Counted from the first letter of the stretch, positions 50,863-59,292 are shown. The stretch is DNA of 64,000 bases from Candidatus Defluviicoccus seviourii (GCA_900609035.2 UXAT02000008.1:20779-84778); one strand, 5' to 3'. The notes: generated by a model not told the origin, from the letters alone. Program-made: numbers and translations.

Positions 50863-51447
50863 ATGGAAGATGCCGGACCGTTAACTTCTAGCCCTCGATC
50901 TGGTCAACAAGCGCAACCCATTGGTCCACACTTGGAGCGGTTCTTGGAAGGCAACACATCCATATTGAGAAAGACTATATTTTCTGTATTAGTCCTAATT
51001 GCGGTCCTGTCAGAAGACCGCGTCGCGCATGCAGACCATTTTCTGTCCCAAAACGAACTCAATACCATCGATAAGCTCAAGAATTTGCGCAAATGTTCTC
51101 TAACAAAACTTTGCCCAACAACAGTACAGATCACTGGAAAGCAGTTTGCGGTCAGTTCCGTAGACCTAAATAATGACGGGAATATGGAGATTTCGCTCAA
51201 AGCGACTGGATTAGACTACTGCGGGAGCGGTGGCTGCGCAACAACGCTGCTACAGCTTGCCGGCGGCAAGTGGCAGCCTATTTTCGAGGGATATAATATT
51301 ATCGTATTGAAGACTATGACAAGAGGATACCATGATATAGTTCTGGGGTTCCGAGGGAAAGATTTTAAGGGATTTGACCAGCCAACTCAGGCATACTGCT
51401 GGAATGGTAGAAAATACGAAGGGTGTTATTTCGTCGAGGCAAAATGA
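50863..51447 (+). CDS. Exported hypothetical protein with calcium-loop-like segment
   Basis: First gene of the AT-rich islet, one base after the lpd stop. ATG 50863 gives 194 residues, but the likelier start is TTG 50965, which opens a signal peptide (RKTIFSVLVLIAVLSE) ending in AHA before DHF. The mature part has VDLNNDGNMEISLKATG, CGSGGCATTLLQLAGGKW and GYHDIVLGFRG, a pattern seen in exported proteins of unknown function with an FG-GAP-like DxNxDG loop. Four or five cysteines may form disulfides. Base composition differs sharply from lpd, so it is probably acquired. No function can be assigned. Confidence 0.6.
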   Translation: MEDAGPLTSSPRSGQQAQPIGPHLERFLEGNTSILRKTIFSVLVLIAVLSEDRVAHADHFLSQNELNTIDKLKNLRKCSLTKLCPTTVQITGKQFAVSSVDLNNDGNMEISLKATGLDYCGSGGCATTLLQLAGGKWQPIFEGYNIIVLKTMTRGYHDIVLGFRGKDFKGFDQPTQAYCWNGRKYEGCYFVEAK

Positions 51448-52086
51448 TTAGTGATTCGTCCACAGAATGTCGCTCTCATCTATTAGGCGAGACGGCGAAG
51501 TCTTCGCTTCGTGAGAGTCTGTATTTCTTTGCCCTGATGAGGCTCGCTTATCAATGCGTATTGGACCCCACGAAGCAACCTTCCCACCAGCGCTCAACGC
51601 GCCCCCCTGCCCCACAAAAATGTAATACGCGTTATTTGTAGGCGGATATTTTTTTCTCCAAATATACAGGTTTTCAAGATTGCAATAGATTGTGCCTTTA
51701 GGGAATTGCGTAAACGCGCTTCCACAACTGAAATATACTTTACGCGTCGAGTCATTTTCAAGAGTCCCGAGATGAACTGACATAAGTTGGCGTTCTTGCC
51801 TACTTAGTGTGTAGTAGAGCAAGGCACCGAAATTTTTCGTATCTTCTGCTAAGACGTCTGTAGTATACTGTAATATGGGCACAGAGTCGCTCTTAATTTT
51901 GAAGGAGCCGATTTCAATCTTATCTATATCCATCTTGATGGGTTGACTTTTCCGGTGCTCTTCATACCACACTATCAATAACAGAACCGATACAATAACC
52001 CCTACTGCGATTAGACACCCCACGCCAAATCGGAGCACTACAGGCAAGCCAAACAATGCCACTAGAATAAGGAGAACTGGCCACAT
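51448..52086 (-). CDS. Membrane-anchored hypothetical protein
   Basis: Second islet gene, tail-to-tail with the previous one with no gap between their stop codons. The product has 212 residues: two hydrophobic segments at about 3-20 and 22-42, then a soluble domain (KMDIDKIEIGSFKIKSDSVP, LYYTLSRQERQLMSVHLGTL) with two cysteines, and a basic, polar tail. I do not recognise the family. The codons are AT-rich compared with the surrounding TCA genes. The start at 52086 has only a weak AGAGAGA ribosome site. Together with its neighbour it forms the cargo between the lpd repeats. Confidence 0.55.
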   Translation of the reverse strand: MWPVLLILVALFGLPVVLRFGVGCLIAVGVIVSVLLLIVWYEEHRKSQPIKMDIDKIEIGSFKIKSDSVPILQYTTDVLAEDTKNFGALLYYTLSRQERQLMSVHLGTLENDSTRKVYFSCGSAFTQFPKGTIYCNLENLYIWRKKYPPTNNAYYIFVGQGGALSAGGKVASWGPIRIDKRASSGQRNTDSHEAKTSPSRLIDESDILWTNH

Positions 52087-52261
52087 TTGATCTCTCTAAA
52101 TTTACTTGCTATAGCGGCTTTCCTAGTTTGTGAAGTTTACGAGTCTCAGACTCGCACATTCGCATAACACGCTTGTGTTCCGGCAGCATTCTATTTCTAA
52201 GTACATCGAATTAATTCTACTGGATTATTCCAATAGTTTTGCGCATTAGTCCACGTTCGCA

Positions 52262-52275
52262 CATATGTACATATG
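52262..52275. repeat. Perfect 14-base palindrome near the islet's right end
   Basis: CATATGTACATATG reads the same on both strands. It lies about 160 bases before the lpd remnant and overlaps the first in-frame ATG (52273) of the open frame that runs into the remnant. It may be a protein-binding site or a trace of the insertion. Confidence 0.4.
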
Positions 52276-52424
52276 CGACTCAGCATCCAAATATACAAAG
52301 GGGGAAAAGTGGCAAATGCTTTCCGACGCCCCCCATCGAAAGCCGCTCGTCAAGTGTTATGCAACTTTCTCACTCACGATCTCCCGTATATTATTTGTTC
52401 GGATTGCGCTTGGCAACTGCAAAT

Positions 52425-52815
52425 GCGGATCGTGAACTCAACTGGCGCGCTGGCGTTGCCTGCGGTTCTCATCGGGCCCGAGGTCGCTTCCGTTGGCCGG
52501 ACGGAGGAACAGCTGAAGGCGGATGGGATCGCCTACCGCGTCGGCAAATTCCCCTTCACCGCCAATTCACGCGCCCGCTGCAACGCCGATGCCGATGGCT
52601 TGGTCAAGCTCATCGCGGACGCCAAGACCGACCGCCTCCTGGGCGGCCACATCGTTGGTCCGGAAGCGGGCGACATCATCCAGGAAGTGGTGACGGCGAT
52701 GGAGTTCGGCGGCTCGGCCGAGGACCTGGCGCGCACCAGCCACGGCCACCCTGGCCTTTCGGAAGCGATCAAGGAGGCGGCGCTGGCCGTCGCCGGCCGC
52801 GCCATCCATATTTGA
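52425..52815 (+). pseudogene. Remnant of a second lpd gene (internal deletion, 5' end missing)
   Basis: Bases 52425-52461 match lpd 49934-49970 (RIV.STGALAL). The match then jumps about 550 bases to the lpd region from 50523, weak at first (PEVASVG against PEVAAVG), then 315 bases at 96% identity to the stop at 52815. The encoded 104 C-terminal residues are identical to Lpd, including HGHPGLSE. The FAD, NAD and redox-disulfide regions are missing, so it cannot be an active enzyme. The frame is nevertheless open from ATG 52273 and could yield a 180-residue protein carrying only the dimerisation domain. Absence of nonsynonymous changes implies that it diverged while still part of a working gene. 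Confidence 0.88.
52501..52815 (+). repeat. Direct repeat A2: lpd 3' end copy beyond the islet
   Basis: Partner of repeat A1. The sequence after the stop differs completely from that after the intact lpd stop, so each copy has its own downstream flank. Homologous recombination between A1 and A2 would delete 1954 bases and leave one intact lpd. Confidence 0.9.
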
Positions 52816-52873
52816 GCCGTCTTGAGCCCTGCGGGCGCGGTCTCTCGCCGCACCCGTAAGCGCGCATCCTGCC

Positions 52874-53761
52874 TTACGGCCGGAACATCACCTTAAGCGC
52901 GTTCTTGGTCGCGCCGGTGAGTTCGTCCTTGATCTCGGCTGAAAGCGTCTTGTCGGCAATCACCACCGCTTCCATCGAGACGGTGGCAATGTCGCGCCGC
53001 CCGTTCGGCTTGATGTTGGGATAGGTGCCTTCCGGGATCGGCGCGAAGGTGAACAGCGGCTTGCCGGCCCAGTTCTTGACGTTTTTCAAGTCCCGGTCAT
53101 CGGCTTTCGCAAGCGTCAACGTGTCGCCATAGTTGTCGTTCAGGAAAAGGGTCGACTTGGACTTCAAGCCGGAGATCACCACCATACAAGCCTTGGGATC
53201 GCTCTCGACCGTCGCTGCCGCACGCTTCATCGTATCCGCAACCACGGTCGGCACCGGCTCGTAGGTCTTGTCCTCGGCAACAAGATTGTTCCAGAAGATC
53301 CAGGGACCCGACCCTTGAGCGCCCAAGATGACAAGCGCATCCTTCTTGCCGCGCAGGTCGGTGATGCGGTCGACACCTGACTCCTTGTTGCAGTAGAGGT
53401 GCACGTACTCGGGGTGCGCCTTGGATATGAACTCCGCATCGAGGCTCTTGCCGCTCTGGCGCTTGAAGACCGTGAGGCCGTCAGGCTGCACGACCGCAAC
53501 CTGGCAGGTGCCGGCAGCCAAGCGTTCGAGGTTGTCGAGCGTTCCCTCGGTGTTGACGATCTCAAGTTCGGCCGAGCGGACATAGGTCCGCATGGTCTTG
53601 CCGAGTTCCTCGTACTTGCCGTCCTTCTGGCCGGTGCAGAACGTGACCTTCGGCTTGGCAGGTTTCGCCGGTGCCTGAGCGTGGACGCCCGGCGCGGCGG
53701 TGGCGAGGCCGGTCAGCAGGCCAAGGATTGCGAGCACGGTGAAGGCAGGGCGCATGGACAT
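52874..53761 (-). CDS. TAXI-family TRAP solute-binding protein
   Basis: A 295-residue periplasmic protein with a signal peptide ending in VHAQA. The TAXI (TRAP-associated extracytoplasmic immunogenic) family pattern is visible in VTFCTGQKDGKYEELGKTMR, LDNLERLAAGTCQVAVVQPDG and ITDLRGKKDALVILGAQGSG. Such proteins deliver small acids to a TRAP permease, but no dctQ or dctM-like gene is present in the window, so it is an orphan or serves a remote permease. It lies next to the lpd remnant and is convergent with it. Confidence 0.8.
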   Translation of the reverse strand: MSMRPAFTVLAILGLLTGLATAAPGVHAQAPAKPAKPKVTFCTGQKDGKYEELGKTMRTYVRSAELEIVNTEGTLDNLERLAAGTCQVAVVQPDGLTVFKRQSGKSLDAEFISKAHPEYVHLYCNKESGVDRITDLRGKKDALVILGAQGSGPWIFWNNLVAEDKTYEPVPTVVADTMKRAAATVESDPKACMVVISGLKSKSTLFLNDNYGDTLTLAKADDRDLKNVKNWAGKPLFTFAPIPEGTYPNIKPNGRRDIATVSMEAVVIADKTLSAEIKDELTGATKNALKVMFRP

Positions 53762-53881
53762 CGATGAGCCTCACGGAATGGGAAAGGGGGACGGGTCGGT
53801 CGCGCGAGCGCCTGCGGGCTGGGTTGAGGAACACGACGGCGGGTTTTCACCCGCTTCTACGCGATCATCCTTGCACATTTT

Positions 53882-55102
53882 TCAGCCGCCGTCTCGGCTC
53901 ACCCTCTCCCGCAGGCGGCCGAGCGTCAACGCCAGTGGGCCGATGACGCCTGCGAGTGCCAGCAGCGCAAACGCAATCCACCAGGCAAACGCGTCATCAG
54001 CTCCGCCGGCCCGGTCGAGGACAAGGCCGAACACGACCGGGCCGATGCCGGCGCAGCCAAAACCGATGGCGGCATGGACGGCCATGGTGGCGCCGCGGCG
54101 TCCAGGTTCGGCGACAGCGACAGCGCCGGCGGTGAGCGTCGCCGAGTCGAGCATGATCAACGCCGTGTAGACGAGACTTGCGATCACGAGTGCGGGATAC
54201 GTCAGGCCCGGCGCGAGACCGATCGTGAGGGCGCAAACCGCCGTGGCAGCCATGATTCCGGCAACGGCGCGCTTGCGGCCCATTCGTTCGGCCAGCTCGT
54301 TGCCGCCGATGCTGGCGGCCATCGCGACAAGTCCGCTCACCATCGCGACGGTGGTGGGTGCCGGCCAGGGAACGTGCGCCAATCCCAGTGCGCCAATACC
54401 GAAGGTGAGGAACGCGACCATCCACGAACGCCAGACGAACAGCTCCCAACAGTGGGCGCCGTAGGCGAGCACGTACGCCATCGCGCCCCGGTTCGCGAAC
54501 ACGGCCGGCAGGCCCGCAAGCCGGGTCGGCGCGGCAGTTGCCGCGGCGGGACGCACCGCCGGTAGGCGCACAACGACGACGGCTGCCCCCACTGCCGCGA
54601 GTGCAGCGGCCGCGAACGTGGCTTGCCAGCCGAACAGGGCCGTCACCTCGCCGGCGAGAAAGAACGACGCAGCGGTGCCGAGGCTGAAAGACGAGGTGTA
54701 GAACGCCACCGCGCGCGACTGCCGCTCGCCCCGATAGCGGTCGACCAGCACCTTGAGGCCCGGCATGTAGGTGGCGGCGAGGCCAAGGCCGGCGAGCAGG
54801 CGGAAGACGAACCCGCTCGCGAAGCCCGATGCAAGCCACGCGAAGCCTGCCGACGACAACGCGGTAACGACCGCGCCCGCGACATAGATGCGCCGCGCAT
54901 CGATGCGGTCGGTGGCGGTCAGCAGCGGCGGTGCGCCAAGGGCGTAAGCGGCGAAGGAAATGCCGGCGAGCCACCCGGCTTCAGCGTTCGAGAGGCCCCA
55001 CTCCTGGACGAACGACGGCAACAGCGCCGGAAAGGCGAATACACCCGTCATCGTCAGGATTTCCGCCAGGCACATGGCGCGGATCAGGCTGCGCGACGTC
55101 AA
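53882..55102 (-). CDS. MFS transporter
   Basis: A 406-residue, 12-helix permease of the major facilitator superfamily. The segment FVQEWGLSNAEAGWLAGISFAAYALG is the first loop-helix pair (shown here as SNAEAGWLAG), motif-A-like basic residues follow (TATDRIDARR), and the protein has the usual central loop of changed polarity. The substrate is unknown. It lies just upstream in coordinates of the acr3 remnant, but with no evident functional tie to arsenic. No other transporter component is adjacent. Confidence 0.8.
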   Translation of the reverse strand: MTSRSLIRAMCLAEILTMTGVFAFPALLPSFVQEWGLSNAEAGWLAGISFAAYALGAPPLLTATDRIDARRIYVAGAVVTALSSAGFAWLASGFASGFVFRLLAGLGLAATYMPGLKVLVDRYRGERQSRAVAFYTSSFSLGTAASFFLAGEVTALFGWQATFAAAALAAVGAAVVVVRLPAVRPAAATAAPTRLAGLPAVFANRGAMAYVLAYGAHCWELFVWRSWMVAFLTFGIGALGLAHVPWPAPTTVAMVSGLVAMAASIGGNELAERMGRKRAVAGIMAATAVCALTIGLAPGLTYPALVIASLVYTALIMLDSATLTAGAVAVAEPGRRGATMAVHAAIGFGCAGIGPVVFGLVLDRAGGADDAFAWWIAFALLALAGVIGPLALTLGRLRERVSRDGG

Positions 55103-55156
55103 CGCCAGATCAGCGCCTCCCGCTGTGGGCCGTCGGCACGCCCTGGGTCATGCCGG

Positions 55157-55342
55157 TCATTGGGATGCGCGCGCGCGGGCGCCACGCTCGTACCAGACCT
55201 TGGTCCGCCGCGTGATCGAAACGACCGAGAGCATCACCGGCACCTCCACCAGCACGCCGACGACGGTCGCCAGCGCCGCGCCCGAACTGAAGCCGAACAG
55301 GACAATAGCCGTCGCGACCGCAAGTTCGAAGAAATTCGAGGC
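55157..55342 (-). pseudogene. Remnant of an acr3 gene (C-terminal 61 codons)
   Basis: Matches the 3' end of the intact acr3 (56684-56869) at a constant offset of 1527 with no gaps and 13 substitutions in 186 bases (93%). The encoded C-terminus, from [17 protein letters not shown] to the stop, differs by Ser/Asn, Val/Ala and the last two residues (SQ against HR). Similarity ends at the stop codon on one side and abruptly at 55342 on the other. It is the direct-repeat partner that closes the Fic islet. Confidence 0.88.
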
Positions 55343-55424
55343 AACCGACCGCCTTGGAGGGCTGCCGTTGTGGCGGCCAGTCCTTGAGCGGGTGCCCATT
55401 GGCCCCATTGTACGCAAGAGTTCG

Positions 55425-55453
55425 TTGAAGAACGCCTGACAGTCAGTTACTAT
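55425..55453 (+). promoter_or_regulatory. Candidate promoter with palindrome upstream of the class II Fic gene
   Basis: TTGAAG (55425-55430; 4 of 6), 17-base spacer, TACTAT (55448-55453; 4 of 6), ending 35 bases before the Fic start. The spacer contains the palindrome CTGAC-A-GTCAG (55436-55446), a possible operator for autoregulation. Confidence 0.4.
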
Positions 55454-55488
55454 CTGATGCGCGGCGGTTTGCAAAATGGATATGTGGC

Positions 55489-56637
55489 ATGTTGTACACC
55501 TATCGTTCGCTTGCCACGGACGAATGGCACGCACTCGATAAGGTCGCCGAAATGCGGTACCAGTTGCGGTACGCCGTGGTGCAGGAGCCTCGTCGCTGGA
55601 CGGGACTCCTCGCTCGAATAACCCGCGCACGCGCGCTCCGCACGTCAAACAGTATTGAAGGAATCAATGTATCTGCCGAGGACGCAATGGCCGCGGTAGA
55701 CAATGAAGACCCCGCTGAGGCGGACAAGCCCAGTTGGCAAGCGGTTCTCGGCTACCAAGCCGCCATGGACTATATCCTCCAGCGATGTCGCGACTCCCGT
55801 TTTCGGTTTACGAAAGACGTTATCCTTGCCGTGCACTTCATGATTTCTCAGCATGATCTGCAGGCCAATCCGGGCAATTTTAGGCCAGGGTGGGTTGGCG
55901 TCCGCAACTCCCACACCGGGGAAATTGTTCATGAAGGCGTTGACCGGGACCAACTTGAGCCGCTGGTGGACGAACTGATCGACTACATGAATAGCAATCA
56001 GGTCGAATCAGTGATGCTCAAGGCTGCAATGGCTCACCTGAACTTGGCCCTGCTTCACCCCTTTTCAGATGGAAACGGGCGAACAGCGCGTTGCCTGCAA
56101 ACGGCCGTGTTGGCTAGCGAAGGTATTGTTGCACCCATTTTTTCCAGCATCGAGGAGTACATCGGTCGGAACCAGCAAGAATACTATGATGTATTGGCGC
56201 AGGTAGGCGGGGGAGGCTGGCATCCCGAAAGGGACTGCAAACCTTGGGTGCGCTATTGCATAACAGGGCATTATCGACAGGCACAAACACTATTGCGCCG
56301 GACCAAAGAAATTGAACATCTGTATGAAGAGTTACTGCAGATTGTCAGGCGGAACGGGCTGCCTGAGCGTACGACACTTGGATTGCTCGAAGCTGCAATC
56401 GGCCACCGAGTACGCAACGCCTCTTACAGGGTGAGCGCGGACGTCTCGAATAACTTGGCAAGCCGCGATCTAAAGGCTCTCGTGGATTCTGGCTTGCTGG
56501 TTGCTGAAGGAGAGAAACGGGGGAGATACTACATCGCCGGCGTTGAAATCAAGGCGCTGCGAGCAAGGACACGTCTCTTGAAGAGACTAGACAACCCATT
56601 TGCAATCCCTGAGTCGGTGCAGCCTTCACTGTTTTGA
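55489..56637 (+). CDS. Fic-family protein, class II autoinhibited adenylyltransferase
   Basis: A 382-residue protein with an N-terminal Fic_N-type region, a Fic core and a C-terminal winged-helix-like domain ([16 protein letters not shown] through [20 protein letters not shown]). The catalytic motif [12 protein letters not shown] lies at residues 190-201 with all residues canonical. The inhibitory motif SNSIEG (Ser53-xxx-Glu57-Gly58) precedes it, which defines the class II arrangement, where a helix of the same chain blocks ATP. It likely AMPylates a protein target. It is the only cargo between the acr3 repeats and is AT-richer than the surroundings, so it was probably acquired. It runs opposite to acr3. 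Confidence 0.88.
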   Translation: MLYTYRSLATDEWHALDKVAEMRYQLRYAVVQEPRRWTGLLARITRARALRTSNSIEGINVSAEDAMAAVDNEDPAEADKPSWQAVLGYQAAMDYILQRCRDSRFRFTKDVILAVHFMISQHDLQANPGNFRPGWVGVRNSHTGEIVHEGVDRDQLEPLVDELIDYMNSNQVESVMLKAAMAHLNLALLHPFSDGNGRTARCLQTAVLASEGIVAPIFSSIEEYIGRNQQEYYDVLAQVGGGGWHPERDCKPWVRYCITGHYRQAQTLLRRTKEIEHLYEELLQIVRRNGLPERTTLGLLEAAIGHRVRNASYRVSADVSNNLASRDLKALVDSGLLVAEGEKRGRYYIAGVEIKALRARTRLLKRLDNPFAIPESVQPSLF

Positions 56638-56683
56638 GGTTCTGCTGAAGGTAGTTTTCGGACCTCCGGGATGTTGTGTGCAA

Positions 56684-56869
56684 TCAACGGTGTGCGCGCG
56701 CCCGGGCGCCGCGCTCGTACCAAGCCTTGGTCCGCCGCGTGATCGACACCACCGAGAGCATCACCGGCACCTCCACCAGCACGCCGACGACGGTCGCCAG
56801 CGCCGCGCCCGAATTGAAGCCGAACAGGACAATGGCCGTCGCGACCGCCAGTTCGAAGAAATTCGAGGC
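56684..56869 (-). repeat. Direct repeat B1: 3' end of intact acr3
   Basis: 186 bases recurring at 55157-55342 in the same orientation (13 mismatches, no gaps). With that partner it flanks the Fic islet. Recombination between the two would remove 1527 bases and restore a single acr3. Confidence 0.9.
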
Positions 56870-57802
56870 GCCAATGAGCGCCGACGGTGCGGCGACGCAG
56901 TGGGCAACGCCCAGCCCGCGGTTGAGAAGGTAGGCGAGACCGGAATTGAAGTAGACCTGGATCAGGATCGGCACTGCCAGCAACGCGATGATCGTCGGCT
57001 GGCTCAGGATCTGTTCGCCCTGGAAGCCGAACAGGAGCACCAGCGTCGCCAGCAGCGCGAGGATGGAGACGGGGTGCAAGCGCGCAAGCATCGCCTGCAA
57101 TGCCGCCTCGCCTCTGCGCAGCAACGCCTGGCGCCACAGTTGGGCGATGATCACCGGGATCACGATGAACAGCACGACCGAAAGGAACAAGGTCTCCCAC
57201 GGCACGGTGATCGCGGAGATGCCGAGCAGCAGGCCGACCACGGGCGCGAACGCGAACACCATGATGGCATCGTTGAGCGCGACCTGGGACAGCGTGAAGT
57301 GCGGCTCGCCGTCGCTCAGGTTTGACCACACGAACACCATCGCCGTGCACGGGGCGGCGGCGAGGATGATCAGGCCGGCGATGTAAGAGTCGATCTGCTC
57401 GGCCGGCAGCCAGGGGCGGAACAGCCAGCCGATGAACAGCCAGCCCAACAGCGCCATCGAGAACGGCTTGACCGCCCAGTTGATGAACAGCGTCACGCCG
57501 ATGCCGCGCCAATGCTCCTTGACCTGATGCAGCGCGCGCACGTCGATCTTCAAGAGCATCGGAATGATCATCAGCCAGATCAGGATTGCGACCGGCAGGT
57601 TGACGCGGGCGATCTCGGCGGCGCCGATGGCTTGAAATGGGTCGGGGAACCAGTGGCCGAGCGCGACTCCGGCGACGATGCAAAGCGCCACCCAGAGGCT
57701 CAACGACCGCTCGAAGAACCCGAGCCCTGCCCGCGCGCGCGCATCGGGCGCTGGCGCGACAAGCGTTGCTTCCGTCGGCGCAGGCGGGTCTTGCGGCGGC
57801 AT
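56684..57802 (-). CDS. acr3: Arsenite efflux permease ACR3
   Basis: Inner-membrane arsenite exporter of the bile/arsenite/riboflavin transporter superfamily. The 372-residue product from ATG 57802 has about ten helices. The essential cysteine is in AAPCTAMVFVWSNLSDGE, and [20 protein letters not shown] near the C-terminus is the other family signature. It is the third gene of arsR-arsC-acr3, 79 bases after arsC. The 3' end is duplicated at 55157-55342 beyond the Fic islet; this copy is the complete one. Confidence 0.93.
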   Translation of the reverse strand: MPPQDPPAPTEATLVAPAPDARARAGLGFFERSLSLWVALCIVAGVALGHWFPDPFQAIGAAEIARVNLPVAILIWLMIIPMLLKIDVRALHQVKEHWRGIGVTLFINWAVKPFSMALLGWLFIGWLFRPWLPAEQIDSYIAGLIILAAAPCTAMVFVWSNLSDGEPHFTLSQVALNDAIMVFAFAPVVGLLLGISAITVPWETLFLSVVLFIVIPVIIAQLWRQALLRRGEAALQAMLARLHPVSILALLATLVLLFGFQGEQILSQPTIIALLAVPILIQVYFNSGLAYLLNRGLGVAHCVAAPSALIGASNFFELAVATAIVLFGFNSGAALATVVGVLVEVPVMLSVVSITRRTKAWYERGARARAHR

Positions 57803-57881
57803 ATCTGCACTCCGTGGATTGAACGGGCCGGGGGAAGGGGTCGGGGGAACGGGCCGGGGACGTCTATCCGGCGCGGCGACA

Positions 57882-58304
57882 CTAGAGAACGCGCCGCCCC
57901 TCTGCGTTGACAACCAGCTCGCCGTCCTCCTTGGCAAAGGCGGAGCGCTGCGGGTTCGGCAGGATGTCGAGCACGACCTCCGAAGGCCGGCAGAGCCTGA
58001 CACCCAAGGGCGTGACGACGAGCGGCCGGTTGATCAGGATCGGGTGCGCGATCATGGCGTCGATCAGCTGATCGTCTGTCAGTGCAGGGTTATCGAGACC
58101 GATTTCATCGTAGGGCGTGCCTTTGCGCCTTAGCAACGCACGAGGAGAAATGCCGGCGCGGGCGATAAGATCGACCAGCTCGGCACGGCTCGGCGGAGTC
58201 TTTAAGTACTCGATGACTAGCGGTTCTTCACCCGAGTTCCGGATCATCGCAAGGACATTGCGCGACGTCCCGCAGGCCGGATTGTGGTAGATCGTGATCG
58301 TCAC
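57882..58304 (-). CDS. arsC: Arsenate reductase, glutaredoxin-coupled type
   Basis: Reduces arsenate to arsenite for export by Acr3. The 140-residue product has the active-site cysteine in [16 protein letters not shown] (Cys11) and the substrate-binding arginine in HPILINRPLVVTPLGVRLCR, the thioredoxin-fold ArsC family. The first 77 bases overlap the end of arsR in another frame. Second gene of arsR-arsC-acr3. Confidence 0.92.
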   Translation of the reverse strand: MTITIYHNPACGTSRNVLAMIRNSGEEPLVIEYLKTPPSRAELVDLIARAGISPRALLRRKGTPYDEIGLDNPALTDDQLIDAMIAHPILINRPLVVTPLGVRLCRPSEVVLDILPNPQRSAFAKEDGELVVNAEGRRVL

Positions 58305-58626
58305 TGCGGCTTCCTCCCTTTCCGTATCCGCATATTTCCGGGTGCCCCTGGCAACAGTCCTCGGTGAGGAAGGTCACCAGCCGACGGGTGCCTTCCACAT
58401 CGACGGCGTAGAAAATCCGCCGCTCGACCCGCCAGGAACGCAATAACCCGGCACGTTCGAGGTGCGCCAAGTGGTGCGACAACGTTGACGGCGGCACAGC
58501 GATCCGCTCGGCGATCGCGCCGGCCGGCAGGCCGCTCGGCCCTTCGCAGATCAGCAACCGGAACGCCGCCAAGCGATGCGGCTGCGCCAGGGCCGATAAG
58601 GCCTCAACGGCAGCGACGATTTCCAT
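58228..58626 (-). CDS. arsR: ArsR-family arsenic-responsive repressor
   Basis: Winged-helix repressor of the ars operon, 132 residues. The DNA-binding helix is [32 protein letters not shown]. The usual CVC-type metal site in the recognition helix is not seen; instead, cysteines cluster near the C-terminus ([13 protein letters not shown]), as in an alternative class of ArsR. The last 26 codons overlap arsC in another frame, an unusually long overlap, and read like a translated shadow of arsC. A palindromic operator overlaps the start codon, which fits autoregulation. Confidence 0.9.
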   Translation of the reverse strand: MEIVAAVEALSALAQPHRLAAFRLLICEGPSGLPAGAIAERIAVPPSTLSHHLAHLERAGLLRSWRVERRIFYAVDVEGTRRLVTFLTEDCCQGHPEICGYGKGGSRSDDHDLPQSGLRDVAQCPCDDPELG

Positions 58627-58650
58627 ATTTCCAGAATTATCGAAATATGG
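58623..58650. promoter_or_regulatory. ArsR operator
   Basis: Perfect inverted repeat CCATATTTC (58623-58631) / GAAATATGG (58642-58650) with a 10-base spacer. It covers the arsR start codon (58626-58624) and its upstream bases. AT-rich interrupted palindromes at this position are typical of ArsR-family self-repression. Confidence 0.65.
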
Positions 58651-58781
58651 CTCGCTGTCAAGCGGCTCGCGCGCTCAATCGACCCGATCGCTTATATCAA
58701 CAAGAAATATTCACTGGATCGCTGAATGGCGTGGCGCTACCTCCAAACAAGCATGTTTCGGAGAGCAGGAGGACCAACAGC

Positions 58782-59261
58782 ATGGCCACGGCACCGCAAA
58801 TCGACATCGGCATCGAGGCAAAAGACAGGGTTGCAATCGCCGCGGGCCTGTCGCGATTGCTGGCCGATACATTTACGCTGTACCTGAAAACCCATAACTT
58901 CCACTGGAACGTAACCGGACCGCAGTTCAACTCATTACATCAGATGTTCATGCAGCAGTATACGGAACTGTGGCAGGCCTTGGATGAGATCGCCGAGCGC
59001 ATCCGTGCGCTTGACGTGCCGGCGCCGGGCTCTCAGGCCGCGTTCGCTGAGCTGACCTCAATCGCCGAGGAGACCGGGGTGCCGGCGGCCGGGGAAATGT
59101 TGAAGCAGCTTGTTTCCGGCCACGAGGCGGTGGCACGCACGGCACGGGCCGTTTTCGTGAGTGCCGATGCCGCCAACGACCAGCCGACCGCCGACCTCCT
59201 GACCCAACGGCTGCAGGTGCACGAAAAGACGGCGTGGATGCTGCGCAGCATGCTGGCGTAA
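58782..59261 (+). CDS. dps: Dps-family ferritin-like protein
   Basis: Mini-ferritin that stores iron and protects DNA during oxidative stress or starvation. The 159-residue product starts at ATG 58782 after AGGAGGA. The ferroxidase region is [23 protein letters not shown] followed by [12 protein letters not shown], the Dps signature with ligands shared between subunits (quoted in parts: [20 protein letters not shown]). It is divergent from the ars operon and downstream of its operator. Confidence 0.92.
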   Translation: MATAPQIDIGIEAKDRVAIAAGLSRLLADTFTLYLKTHNFHWNVTGPQFNSLHQMFMQQYTELWQALDEIAERIRALDVPAPGSQAAFAELTSIAEETGVPAAGEMLKQLVSGHEAVARTARAVFVSADAANDQPTADLLTQRLQVHEKTAWMLRSMLA

Positions 59262-59292
59262 GCGCACACCCGCGGCCGGCAGCGAGCCGCCT

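Noticed and set aside
52425..52815. Second functional dihydrolipoamide dehydrogenase
   Set aside because: FAD, NAD and redox-disulfide regions are missing and an internal stretch is deleted.
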